Assembly: GCF_001400735.1 (NCBI RefSeq)
Contig: NZ_LJPW01000188.1
Coordinates: 1-64,000, forward strand
DNA from: Pseudomonas caricapapayae
Lineage (GTDB): Bacteria; Pseudomonadota; Gammaproteobacteria; Pseudomonadales; Pseudomonadaceae
Length of the DNA: 64,000 bases
Direction of reading: 5' to 3'
Part shown: one piece after another, positions 34,476 through 42,645 of the stretch
Position numbering within the stretch: the stretch's first letter is position 1
Layout of the letters: the number at the start of each line of letters is the position of its first letter
Notes under the pieces: generated by a model
What the model saw: only the letters and a program-made list of their open reading frames with translations
Databases searched by the model: none
What the model was told of the DNA's origin: nothing
Made by a program: the position numbers and the translations under genes

Positions 34476-35489
34476 ATGAAATCAATAACACGACTGTTGG
34501 GTTGTTCGCTTGTGGCGCTGGGGCTGCTTGGGCAGACGGCAGTGGCCGCTGAAAAAAACACGCCTATCCAGTTTGGTGCGCTGACCTGGGAAAGTGGCAG
34601 CCTGATCACCGAGGTGCTGCGCACCCTTGTCGAAAAGGGCTATGGCTACCCGACGGATACCTTGCCCGGCAGCACCGTCAGCCTGGAAACCGCACTGGCG
34701 AAAAATGACATTCAGGTGATCGCCGAAGAGTGGACCGGACGCAGCCCGGTGTGGGTCAAAGCCGAGGCTGACGGCAAAGTGCTTGGCCTGGGCAACATTG
34801 TCAAAGGTGCAACCGAAGGCTGGTGGGTGCCTGAGTACGTGATCAAGGGGGATGCGGCCAAGGGAATCAAGCCCGCAGCTCCCGACCTGAAGTCTGTTGC
34901 CGACCTGGCGCGTTACAAAGATGTATTCAAGGACCCCGAAGCGCCCGGCAAGGGCCGTTTTCTGAACAGTCCGAGCGGCTGGACCTCTGAGATCGTCAAT
35001 ACTCAGAAGCTCAAGGCGTATGGCCTGGCAGACAGCTTCGTCAACTTTCGCACCGGGTCCGGTGCAGCGCTGGATGCAGAGGTTGCATCGTCCATCCGGC
35101 GCGGTAAACCCGTGCTGTTCTACTACTGGTCACCGACACCCCTGCTGGGCAAGTACAAGCTGATAAAGCTGGATGAACCCGCCTTTGATGCCGAAGCCTG
35201 GAAAACCCTGACCGACCCCGGCAATCCAGACCCGCGTGGCACGTCCTCGCTGGCGGCCACGCTGTCTATCGGTGTCTCTGCTGAATTCAGCAAGCAATAC
35301 CCTGAGCTGGTAAGTGTCTTCGAACAGGTCGATTTTCCGATTGATCTGCTTAACCGGACATTGGGTGAAATGAGTGAAAAGCACGAGGACGCCAGCGTGG
35401 CCGCCGCCAGGTTCCTCAAGCAACATCCCGAGGTCTGGAAGGCGTGGTTGCCGGCCGATGTGGCCGCAAAAGTCAGCAGCAGTCTTTGA
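34476..35489 (+). CDS. Betaine/choline-type ABC transporter substrate-binding protein
   Basis: A 337-aa periplasmic protein; the ATG at 34476 (GAGG upstream) is preferred to an in-frame GTG at 34470. Signal peptide MKSITRLLGCSLVALGLLGQ. It belongs to the OpuAC/ProX type II fold: FGALTWESGSLITEVLRTLV, EEWTGRSPVWVK, GWWVPEYV and GKPVLFYYWSPTPLLGKY, with Trp residues that should form a cage for a quaternary ammonium group. No permease or ATPase is nearby, so it must share one encoded elsewhere. Confidence 0.9.
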   Translation: MKSITRLLGCSLVALGLLGQTAVAAEKNTPIQFGALTWESGSLITEVLRTLVEKGYGYPTDTLPGSTVSLETALAKNDIQVIAEEWTGRSPVWVKAEADGKVLGLGNIVKGATEGWWVPEYVIKGDAAKGIKPAAPDLKSVADLARYKDVFKDPEAPGKGRFLNSPSGWTSEIVNTQKLKAYGLADSFVNFRTGSGAALDAEVASSIRRGKPVLFYYWSPTPLLGKYKLIKLDEPAFDAEAWKTLTDPGNPDPRGTSSLAATLSIGVSAEFSKQYPELVSVFEQVDFPIDLLNRTLGEMSEKHEDASVAAARFLKQHPEVWKAWLPADVAAKVSSSL

Positions 35490-35623
35490 CTGTTGCGCAC
35501 CGGCGGTGCTGGAAAGGGCATAGCTGATAACGTCATCAATGGCCTTTATGCGACGTGTCGGGTGGTAAAGCGTCGTCGAGCTGTTAAGTTCAGGACTCGG
35601 TCAACTCATGCTCAGGAGGAGCC

Positions 35624-36124
35624 ATGGCTGATCCTATCCAGGTCTCGCGCGGTGCGTGGCAGACCTGTCTGGCACTCATGGCCTGTCTGTGCCTGGACGT
35701 GACGCACCCGGTCAACGCCGAAGAGACCGATGACACCGCGCTGGCACTGGTGGAGCAACGCAAGCTGGGTGAGGGTCTCGCCTGGCTGGGCTATCAGGTC
35801 GCCTCGCGCACGGCGACGTTTGCCGGTATCGTGCAGGCGATTGGCAAGACAGAAGCTCAGGAACTGGTGCAAAAAGAACTGCAGCGCCTCCAGCCGGAGT
35901 ACCAGGCTCAGTGGGACCGCAACCTTGCCGCTGCTTACGCTCATTCCTTTACCGCAGAGGAATTGCGCTCGCTCAATCAGGGCGAGGATTCGCCTTCTCT
36001 GGTGAGCAGATTCAGAGCCAGAAACACCCAGGTCAGTGCCGACATGAAAGCGCGGTCCTCGGAGCTGCTGGGACAATTTGTAAGTCGTGCATTGGGCAAT
36101 GCCCAGGCAGCACTGCAACGCTGA
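35624..36124 (+). CDS. Exported protein of unknown function (DUF2059-like)
   Basis: A 166-aa protein with a perfect AGGAGGA site. A signal-like segment ends near residue 32 (LMACLCLDVTHPVNAEE). The helical second half (QVQKELQRLQPEYQAQWDRN-like, then YAHSFTAEELRSLNQ) resembles the DUF2059 pattern, in which F-T-x-x-E-L precedes a helix. Role unknown. The deaminase gene starts 28 bases downstream. Confidence 0.7.
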   Translation: MADPIQVSRGAWQTCLALMACLCLDVTHPVNAEETDDTALALVEQRKLGEGLAWLGYQVASRTATFAGIVQAIGKTEAQELVQKELQRLQPEYQAQWDRNLAAAYAHSFTAEELRSLNQGEDSPSLVSRFRARNTQVSADMKARSSELLGQFVSRALGNAQAALQR

Positions 36125-36152
36125 CCGCTATTTGACGATATGAGGCAAAACC

Positions 36153-36590
36153 ATGGACGCATTCATGCAGGCTGCAATCGATGAGGCGCAACTCGGGCTG
36201 AAGGAAGGAGGAATCCCCATCTGCTCGGTCATCGTCCACGAAGGCAAGATCATTGGCCGGGGCCACAATCGCCGCGTGCAAGAGGGCAGTGCAACGAAAC
36301 ACGGCGAAATGGATGCGCTGGAAAACGCCGGTCGCCAACCGGCCAGTGTTTACCGGGAAGCGGTGCTCTACACCACACTGTCTCCTTGTGCGATGTGCAG
36401 TGGCGCGATTCTGCTTTACGGTATTCGCAAGGTGATCGTCGGCGAAAACCAGTCTTTTATGGGCGAGGAAGAATTGTTGCGCTCACGCGGGGTGCAGATC
36501 GATGTGCTGGATAACGAAGCGTGCAAGCACATGATGCAGAGCTTTATCGCCAGCAAGCCCGAGGTATGGAACGAAGACATCGGCGAGTAA
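36153..36590 (+). CDS. Cytosine/nucleoside deaminase of the yeast Fcy1 type
   Basis: A 145-aa zinc deaminase. Zinc and proton-shuttle residues: His50 and Glu52 (KHGEMDALENAG), Cys79 and Cys82 (SPCAMCSGAI). Across its whole length it follows yeast cytosine deaminase: GRGHN with Asn39, GSATKHGE, YTTLSPC, LYGIRKVIVGEN and the C-terminal EDIGE that closes the yeast active site. Bacteria normally use the unrelated CodA for cytosine, so this type is less common. It should turn cytosine into uracil; a related base is possible. It lies right behind the DUF2059-like gene. Confidence 0.88.
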   Translation: MDAFMQAAIDEAQLGLKEGGIPICSVIVHEGKIIGRGHNRRVQEGSATKHGEMDALENAGRQPASVYREAVLYTTLSPCAMCSGAILLYGIRKVIVGENQSFMGEEELLRSRGVQIDVLDNEACKHMMQSFIASKPEVWNEDIGE

Positions 36591-36861
36591 CGGTTGAACG
36601 CTGATCATCATTGGATTCTCGCCCCCGGACAGGCTTGAGTGACTGTCCCGCCAGACTGAACAAGGGTGACGCAATGTGTCATCCTTCGCGTTCCCTGATG
36701 CGATTCACGTTCGCATCAGGTTTTTGCCCATCGTCGAACTTCTCTGGCTCCAGCCTTAAAATGCTGTTTGTGCCACTAGTGTGCCTTTAACGGTGATAAT
36801 CTCCTCTCATCATTATGGTAAGCACACCAAGCCGGTTACCTGGCCATTTCTGGAGCCTGAT

Positions 36862-37683
36862 ATGTCGGTCCAACAGCGCAATAATGTCAACATCGTGGGC
36901 GACGGACCGGCCACTCTGATTTTTGCTCACGGATTCGGCTGCGATCAGCACATGTGGCGGTTCATGGCACCGCACTTCGCAGAACGCTTCAAGGTCGTGC
37001 TGTTCGACCTGGTAGGCAGCGGAGATTCGGACGTGTCGGCCTGGTATCCGCACAAATATGCATCGCTCAAGGGCTATGCAAGCGACTTGCTGGAACTGGT
37101 CGACGAGTTCGCCGGAGACGGGCCGGTTGTGCATGTCGGCCACTCGGTCAGTTGCATGATCGCGGTGCTTGCCGAGCTTCAGTCGCCCGGCCGCTTCGAA
37201 GGTCACATCATGGTCGGTCCCTCTCCCCATTACCTCAACGACGGTGATTACCTGGGGGGATTCACTCGCGCCGATATCGACTCGTTGCTTGAAACCCTGG
37301 AAAGCAACTACCTGGGCTGGTCCAGCACTATGGCTCCGACGCTCATGGGGGCTTCGGACCGGCCTGAGCTGGGTGAAGAACTCGCCGAGAGCTTTTGCCG
37401 CACCAACGCCGAGATCGCTAGGCAGTTTGCCCGCGTGACCTTCCTCTCCGACCATCGTGCCGATGTCGCGCGATTCAACAGCAAGACGCTCATTCTGCAA
37501 AGCAGCGACGATCTGGTCGTGCCGGTTCAGGTTGGCGAGTATCTGCACCGCGTCATTGCCGACAGCACATTGCACATGATCGATAACGTAGGGCATTACC
37601 CGCATATGAGCGCGCCACAGGAATGTATCACCGCCATGAATCAGTTTCTGGCGCCTTACCAAGTTGCTGCCCATGACGGTTGA
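36862..37683 (+). CDS. RsbQ-like alpha/beta hydrolase
   Basis: A 273-aa protein started at 36862 after GGAG. It is close to Bacillus RsbQ (and plant KAI2/D14): HGFGCDQHMWR, GHSVS with Ser95, MVGPSPHYLNDGDYLGGF, SDRPELGEELAESFCRTN, FLSDHRADV, Asp217 and His245 (GHYPHMS). In Bacillus, RsbQ makes or hands over a small ligand sensed by the PAS domain of RsbP. Here the next gene, overlapping by 11 bases, encodes a PAS-domain histidine kinase, so the same logic is likely. All three catalytic residues are present. Confidence 0.93.
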   Translation: MSVQQRNNVNIVGDGPATLIFAHGFGCDQHMWRFMAPHFAERFKVVLFDLVGSGDSDVSAWYPHKYASLKGYASDLLELVDEFAGDGPVVHVGHSVSCMIAVLAELQSPGRFEGHIMVGPSPHYLNDGDYLGGFTRADIDSLLETLESNYLGWSSTMAPTLMGASDRPELGEELAESFCRTNAEIARQFARVTFLSDHRADVARFNSKTLILQSSDDLVVPVQVGEYLHRVIADSTLHMIDNVGHYPHMSAPQECITAMNQFLAPYQVAAHDG

Positions 37684-38848
37684 ACAGGTGAGTCTGCCAG
37701 TGACAGAAGACCTGTACGAACATGCGGCCTGCGGTCTGTTGGTCACCCTGCCCAATGGCACCATCGAGCGGGCCAACCTGACGTTCTGCCGTTGGCTGGG
37801 CCTGGAGCCAGATGCTGTTGCAGGACGCCGCTTTCAGGATCTGCTGACGGTGGCTGGCAAAGTCTTTCTGCAGACCCACTGGGCACCGCTGTTACAGACT
37901 CAGGGTTCAATCGCCGAGGTCAAGGTCGAGTTGATCCATGCCGATGGTCGTGCCATTCCCATGATGCTCAATGCGGTACGCCGTGAGCACTCGTCGGGGG
38001 CGCTGCATGAAGTGGCCGTGTTCATGGCCGAAGAGCGTAACAAGTACGAACGCGAACTGCTTGCTTCGCGCAAGATCGCCGAAGAGTTGCTGCAGCAACA
38101 GATGACCGTCCAGACCGAGCTTACCTCGGCGCGCAATCGCCTGCGTCTGGCCCATGCCGAGGCGGAAATACGAGCCATTTTTGCCGAACAGATGATTGGT
38201 ATCGTCAGTCACGACCTGCGTAATCCGCTGGCGGCGATCAAGATGGCTGCCGGGCTGCTTGAGCGCACGCAGCTTGAGTCGCGGCAGGAGCGGATTCTCG
38301 GCCACATCCATCATTCCACTGACCGTGCCGAACGCATGATTGTGGATCTGCTGGATTTCACTCATGCCCGCGTCGGCAGTGGTATTGCCGTCGTCCCTCA
38401 GCCTATCGATCTGCATGCAGTTGTGGCCCGGGGCGTCGAAGAGCTGCGTCAGGCTTTCCCGCACCGAGTGCTGACGCATCGTAGCGAAGGGCAGGGTGCC
38501 TGTTCGGCTGATCCGGATCGTCTGCTGCAAATGCTTGGCAATCTGGTGAGCAATGCCATTAACTATGGTACGGAGGGTAGCGAGGTGTTGATCACGTCAT
38601 CCTTCGATACCTGGCTGGTCAAGCTGTCGGTGCATAATTTTGGCGAACCGATACCGATGGAAAAAGTAGACGACCTGTACGAGCCCGTCGTACGCGTGGT
38701 CAGCGACAGCGACGAAACCCGAACCGTCGGGCTGGGTCTGTTCATCGTCCGCGAGATCGTTCGAGCCCATCTGGGGGAAGTTACGGTTCGCTCTTCGGCT
38801 GAAGAAGGCACAACGTTCACGGTCTCCTTCCCGCGTCCTGCCACCTGA
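37673..38848 (+). CDS. PAS-domain histidine kinase coupled to the RsbQ-like hydrolase
   Basis: A 391-aa soluble kinase started at the ATG at 37673, inside the end of the hydrolase gene. PAS domain at about 12-120 (HAACGLLVTLPNGTIERANL, then TFCRWLGLEPDAVAGRRF), coiled coil 122-170, HisKA with His180 (IVSHDLRNPLAAIKMAAG), HATPase (GNLVSNAINYGTEG; VGLGLFIVREIV). No membrane span, so it senses inside the cell, presumably the product or ligand of the hydrolase. No response regulator is adjacent. Confidence 0.93.
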   Translation: MTVEQVSLPVTEDLYEHAACGLLVTLPNGTIERANLTFCRWLGLEPDAVAGRRFQDLLTVAGKVFLQTHWAPLLQTQGSIAEVKVELIHADGRAIPMMLNAVRREHSSGALHEVAVFMAEERNKYERELLASRKIAEELLQQQMTVQTELTSARNRLRLAHAEAEIRAIFAEQMIGIVSHDLRNPLAAIKMAAGLLERTQLESRQERILGHIHHSTDRAERMIVDLLDFTHARVGSGIAVVPQPIDLHAVVARGVEELRQAFPHRVLTHRSEGQGACSADPDRLLQMLGNLVSNAINYGTEGSEVLITSSFDTWLVKLSVHNFGEPIPMEKVDDLYEPVVRVVSDSDETRTVGLGLFIVREIVRAHLGEVTVRSSAEEGTTFTVSFPRPAT

Positions 38849-38857
38849 GGAAAGGCC

Positions 38858-38881
38858 AGGCCTCGTTGGGCAACGAGGCCT
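38858..38881 (+). terminator. Intrinsic terminator after the PAS kinase
   Basis: AGGCCTCGTTG, GG, CAACGAGGCCT, then ATTTG: an 11-bp perfect stem ten bases past the stop at 38848. It separates the two kinase genes into different transcripts. Confidence 0.8.
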
Positions 38882-38958
38882 ATTTGCAGGTGCACGAAAT
38901 TCGTTACAGACCTAAACTGAACGCTGCGTTATCACTCTGAGGCCAAAACAGGTTCACC

Positions 38959-40143
38959 ATGCGGCAATCCATTTCAAATGATGTGACCACGATCAGCCGG
39001 ATCAGCGCGGTACCTGCCATTCTGCAAGTGATTACCGAATCCACCGGTCTGGGTTTTGCCGCCGTGGCGCGTGTCACCGAAAGCTCCTGGACGGCGTGTG
39101 CGGTTCTGGACAAACTGGATTTCGGATTGAAACCCGGCGCAGAGCTGGAACTGCACAGTACGATCTGTCATGAGATTCGCAGCTCCCACAAGGCCGTGGT
39201 GATTGATCATGTCGCTGAGGATCCGTTGTTCTGCGCGCACCATACGCCGCGTCTGTACAACTTTCAGAGCTATATTTCGGTGCCCATCTTTCTCTCCGAT
39301 GGCACCTTCTTCGGCACCATTTGCGCGCTGGACCCCAAACCCGCCAGACTGACAGGCACGCCCATCGAATCGATGATGACATCGTTCGCGCGTCTCTTGG
39401 CCCTGCAGATCGAGGCAGAAGAAAATCTGCAGCAGGTGCGTGATGACCTCCTGGCCGAGCGTGAGGTAGCAGAGCTGCGGGAACAGTTTATCGCCGTGCT
39501 GGGACACGACCTGCGCAATCCGCTGTTTGCCATCAATGCCGGTGCCGAACTGCTGCTGCGCCGTCCGCTGGATGAAAAGTCTTTGCAGGTCGTGCAACAC
39601 ATCCTGACGTCTGGCAAGCGCGCTTCGCAACTGGTCGATGACGTGCTCGATTTTGCCCGTGGCCGTATGGGCCATGGCATTCCGCTCAGCATGCATGAGG
39701 CGCACGGCCTGGACGATACGCTCGAGCATGTGGTGTCGGAGATACGGCGTGTTCACCCGTCCCGGCTGATTCGTTCGGATATCAAGACGCTGGAACGTAT
39801 TCGTTGCGACCACGAGCGGATCGCGCAACTGCTGTCCAATCTGGTGTCCAACGCCATCAGTCACGGTGATCCGGAAAGCCCGGTCGAGGTAGCGGCGGGC
39901 GTGCACGGCAATCTGTTTCTGCTCAGCGTTACCAATCAGGGTGAGCCGATCCCCGAGTCGGTTCGTTCGCAGCTGTTCCTGCCGTATTCGCGGCCCATCA
40001 CTGACGAACCGCAAGCCGGGCTTGGGCTGGGCCTTTATATCGCCAGCGAGATAGCCGTGGCGCATGGCGGTGCGCTTGATGTGTGCTCGACGCGAGAGCG
40101 CGGTACTGTATTTACCTTCAGCATGCCGGTGAAGGCAGCGTAA
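38959..40143 (+). CDS. GAF-domain histidine kinase
   Basis: A 394-aa soluble kinase: GAF domain at about 15-155 (GFAAVARVTESSWTACAVLD; SYISVPIFLSDGTFFGTICA), linker coiled coil, HisKA with His183 (FIAVLGHDLRNPLFAINAGA) and an HATPase (SNLVSNAISHGDPES; GLGLGLYIASEIAVAHGG). The C-x-H-E-I block near Cys70-His71 (HSTICHEIRSS) lies where bilin or other ligands bind in some GAF kinases, but this one lacks a full phytochrome core. No response regulator is next to it. Its catalytic half resembles the PAS kinase upstream, so the two may be related by duplication. Confidence 0.92.
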   Translation: MRQSISNDVTTISRISAVPAILQVITESTGLGFAAVARVTESSWTACAVLDKLDFGLKPGAELELHSTICHEIRSSHKAVVIDHVAEDPLFCAHHTPRLYNFQSYISVPIFLSDGTFFGTICALDPKPARLTGTPIESMMTSFARLLALQIEAEENLQQVRDDLLAEREVAELREQFIAVLGHDLRNPLFAINAGAELLLRRPLDEKSLQVVQHILTSGKRASQLVDDVLDFARGRMGHGIPLSMHEAHGLDDTLEHVVSEIRRVHPSRLIRSDIKTLERIRCDHERIAQLLSNLVSNAISHGDPESPVEVAAGVHGNLFLLSVTNQGEPIPESVRSQLFLPYSRPITDEPQAGLGLGLYIASEIAVAHGGALDVCSTRERGTVFTFSMPVKAA

Positions 40144-40398
40144 CGGTCTTTCTTTGCCAACCAGATGCCTGTGATGGTGCATAGCCTGCCGGCGTAGCAC
40201 TTCTGCTTCCCGAATACCTCGAGCCTGTGACTGCTTGCCTTCCGCTGGCCGTGGGCTCTGACCATCCTTGTTACAAACTCTCACACCGCTTCGCTTGCTC
40301 ATCGACACCGCCGGGTCGAACCTGAGGCCTCGGTTGCCATCAAAGGCCTGAGTCTTCACGGTTCCCTTCGGCGTTTTCACCTTTACCAAGAGGTAGTG

Positions 40399-40719
40399 AT
40401 GAACAGTTTTTTGCGAAGTCTTGCAGGGGGCGTACTTGTTGCTGCATGTGGCATCGGTGCTGCGCAGGCGCAAACGCTGCCAGGCAGCACCCTCGACAAC
40501 AGCGCCAGCAGCAACCCCTACAACAGCCCGATCAAGCGCTCCAATCCCAACAGCCGTCAGGGCACCGAATCAATCACGCCGCGTGCTCCCGGTCCCAATA
40601 TTGCGCCGCCTGTGCGCAAACCTTCTCTGGAGAACGGCGGTATCGGCAACGGGTATCCCACACGCCAGACTGCCCCGCGTCCCTCTACACCGACAACCGA
40701 CCCCAAACGCTCCCACTGA
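40399..40719 (+). CDS. Small exported Pro/Asn/Ser-rich protein
   Basis: A 106-aa protein; the ATG at 40399 follows AAGAGG. Signal peptide MNSFLRSLAGGVLVAACGIG, ending AAQAQ. The rest is low-complexity (SASSNPYNSPIKRSNPNSRQ; PGPNIAPPVRKPSLENGGIG) and likely unfolded. Function unknown. It lies 61 bases before the sugar dehydrogenase start and may share its transcript. Confidence 0.7.
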   Translation: MNSFLRSLAGGVLVAACGIGAAQAQTLPGSTLDNSASSNPYNSPIKRSNPNSRQGTESITPRAPGPNIAPPVRKPSLENGGIGNGYPTRQTAPRPSTPTTDPKRSH

Positions 40720-40780
40720 ATCTTTAACCACGCGAACCCGGTTACAACGGGATGTCGATTCAATGCATAAGGAAACGCTC

Positions 40781-41947
40781 ATGCTTAGAAAAACCCTGAT
40801 CGCCACATGCTGCACTGCTGCCATCCTGAGCCTGCCACTGACGGCAGGTGCCGCTGCGCAAACCTACAAAAGCGAACTGGGCACAGTGACGGTCACCCCG
40901 GTTGCCGAAGGACTGGATCATCCCTGGGCATTGGCATTTCTGCCTGACAAGCAGGGCATTCTGGTGACGGAGCGTTCCGGTAACCTGCGTATTGTGTCGG
41001 CGGATGGCAAACTGTCCGCGCCGCTTTCCGGTGTGCCGCAGGTCTGGGCAAGAAAGCAGGGAGGACTGCTCGACGTGGTACTTTCGCCGGACTTCGCCAA
41101 GGACCGCATGGTCTACCTGACGTACTCCGAGGGCAGCGGCAAGACCGCCGCCGAAGGAGACACCGCCGGTACTGCAGCGGGGCGTGGTCGTCTGTCTAGA
41201 GACATGACCCGTCTGGAAGACTTCGAAGTCATCTTCCGCCAGCAACCGAAACTGTCGGTGGGCAATCACTTCGGTGCGCGGATGGTCTTTGATCGCGACG
41301 GTTACCTGTTTATCGCGCTGGGCGAGAACAACGATCGCCCCACCGCACAGGATCTGGACAAGCTGCAAGGCAAGATCGTACGACTCTACCCGGACGGTAG
41401 CGTGCCGAAAGACAACCCCTTCGTCGGGCAGAAAAACGTGCGGTCCGAGATCTGGTCCTATGGCCATCGCAACCAGCAGGGCGCAGCGCTCAACCCCTGG
41501 ACCGGCACATTGTGGACCAATGAGCACGGCCCCAAGGGTGGTGATGAATTGAACATCATCGAGCGCGGTCAGAATTACGGCTGGCCGATTGCAACCCACG
41601 GTATCAACTATTCGGGCGAACCGATTCCGGAAGCAAAGGGCAAGTTTGTCGAAGGCACCAAAGTACCGTTTCAAGTCTGGGAAGTGTCACCCGGCCTCAG
41701 CGGTATGGCCTTTTATGACCACAACCTGTTCAAGGCCTGGGATCACAGCCTGTTTATCGGCGCGCTGGCCACGGAAGAATTGATCAGGCTGCAATTCGAC
41801 GGTGACAAGATCGTTCATGAAGAACGGTTGTTGAAAGACATGAAACAGCGTATCCGCGATGTGCGTCAGGGGCCGGATGGTTACGTGTATGTGTTGACGG
41901 ACGAAGACAAGGGAAGTGTGTTGAAAGTCGGGCTGGCCAATCAGTGA
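40781..41947 (+). CDS. PQQ-dependent soluble sugar dehydrogenase (YliI/Asd type)
   Basis: A 388-aa periplasmic enzyme; AAGGAA seven bases before the ATG at 40781 decides against the ATG at 40763. Signal peptide LRKTLIATCCTAAILSLPLT, then a six-bladed beta-propeller: LDHPWALAFLPDKQGILVTE, the catalytic-His region VGNHFGARMVFDRDGYLFIA, GHRNQQG and NEHGPKGGDELN. The family (aldose sugar dehydrogenase YliI) oxidises aldoses using PQQ, passing electrons to the respiratory chain. PQQ genes are not in the window. Confidence 0.93.
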   Translation: MLRKTLIATCCTAAILSLPLTAGAAAQTYKSELGTVTVTPVAEGLDHPWALAFLPDKQGILVTERSGNLRIVSADGKLSAPLSGVPQVWARKQGGLLDVVLSPDFAKDRMVYLTYSEGSGKTAAEGDTAGTAAGRGRLSRDMTRLEDFEVIFRQQPKLSVGNHFGARMVFDRDGYLFIALGENNDRPTAQDLDKLQGKIVRLYPDGSVPKDNPFVGQKNVRSEIWSYGHRNQQGAALNPWTGTLWTNEHGPKGGDELNIIERGQNYGWPIATHGINYSGEPIPEAKGKFVEGTKVPFQVWEVSPGLSGMAFYDHNLFKAWDHSLFIGALATEELIRLQFDGDKIVHEERLLKDMKQRIRDVRQGPDGYVYVLTDEDKGSVLKVGLANQ

Positions 41948-41966
41948 AGTGTTAAGAACTTGAAAC

Positions 41967-41998
41967 GAAAATTCCCACAATTACGTGGGAATTTTCTT
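41967..41998. terminator. Bidirectional terminator between convergent genes
   Basis: GAAAATTCCCAC, loop AATTAC, GTGGGAATTTTC: a 12-bp stem with A/T arms on both sides, between the sugar dehydrogenase (ends 41947) and the PepSY gene (ends 42039). Confidence 0.88.
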
Positions 41999-42038
41999 AT
42001 GCGTGGTGCAGATTCAATATCGGCATCAGGCTAGCGAA

Positions 42039-42347
42039 TCAATGGTCTTCCGCGTCACGCACCACTTTGCCTGTCTTGGCATCGACGTCGTAGTTCCATT
42101 CAACGCGATTGGGGCCCTTGAGTTCAATCTGATAAACGAGTTGGCCGGTCACAGTCTTGTCCAGCTCGGTATCGTGGATCGTGAAGCCAGGGTGTGCGGC
42201 CAGGGCCTGTTTATTGAACTGTTCGAAATCACCTACGGTGCCGGCTTTGTGCAGGCGTACTACTTCGTCGGGACCGATGTCGGCGTGGGCTACGCCGGCA
42301 GCAGCGGTGAGGGCAACAGCAGCGAAGAGGGCAGGCATGAGTTTCAT
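42039..42347 (-). CDS. PepSY domain periplasmic protein
   Basis: A 102-aa protein started at 42347 after AAAAGGAA. Signal peptide MKLMPALFAAVALTAAAGVA, then one PepSY domain: DEVVRLHKAGTVGDFEQFNK, TELDKTVTGQLVYQIELKGP and YDVDAKTGKVVRDAEDH. Such proteins are often induced by two-component systems or metals and may inhibit peptidases. Function here unknown. Confidence 0.9.
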   Translation of the reverse strand: MKLMPALFAAVALTAAAGVAHADIGPDEVVRLHKAGTVGDFEQFNKQALAAHPGFTIHDTELDKTVTGQLVYQIELKGPNRVEWNYDVDAKTGKVVRDAEDH

Positions 42348-42645
42348 GGGGTATTCCTTTTGATTGATCTGTTTTAATAGATACATGACACGCCGAAGGG
42401 TTCAGCGGTTTTGTTGAATTCAGATTAGCCACGCTTACTTAATTCACGCTTAATTATCTTGCTGCCCAGCGTTTTTACGTGCGGCTTTATCGCCCGATGC
42501 GTAAGTAAAGTTTTCCAGTGCAATTCGTTTTCAGAAAGACCGTCACGTAAAGGTTGAAAAAAACCGGCGGTGAACGTAAAAGGTTGCCCCCTGCCGGAAG
42601 GTGCACTGCGTCTGTCCAGGCACCTGTCCTTGCGGAGTCCGATCG

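Noticed and set aside
36787..37776. 329-codon frame antisense to the RsbQ-like gene
   Set aside because: Sense gene has full family match; the antisense frame has none.
38974..40473. 499-codon frame antisense to the GAF kinase
   Set aside because: No motif or start site; the sense gene is complete and typical.
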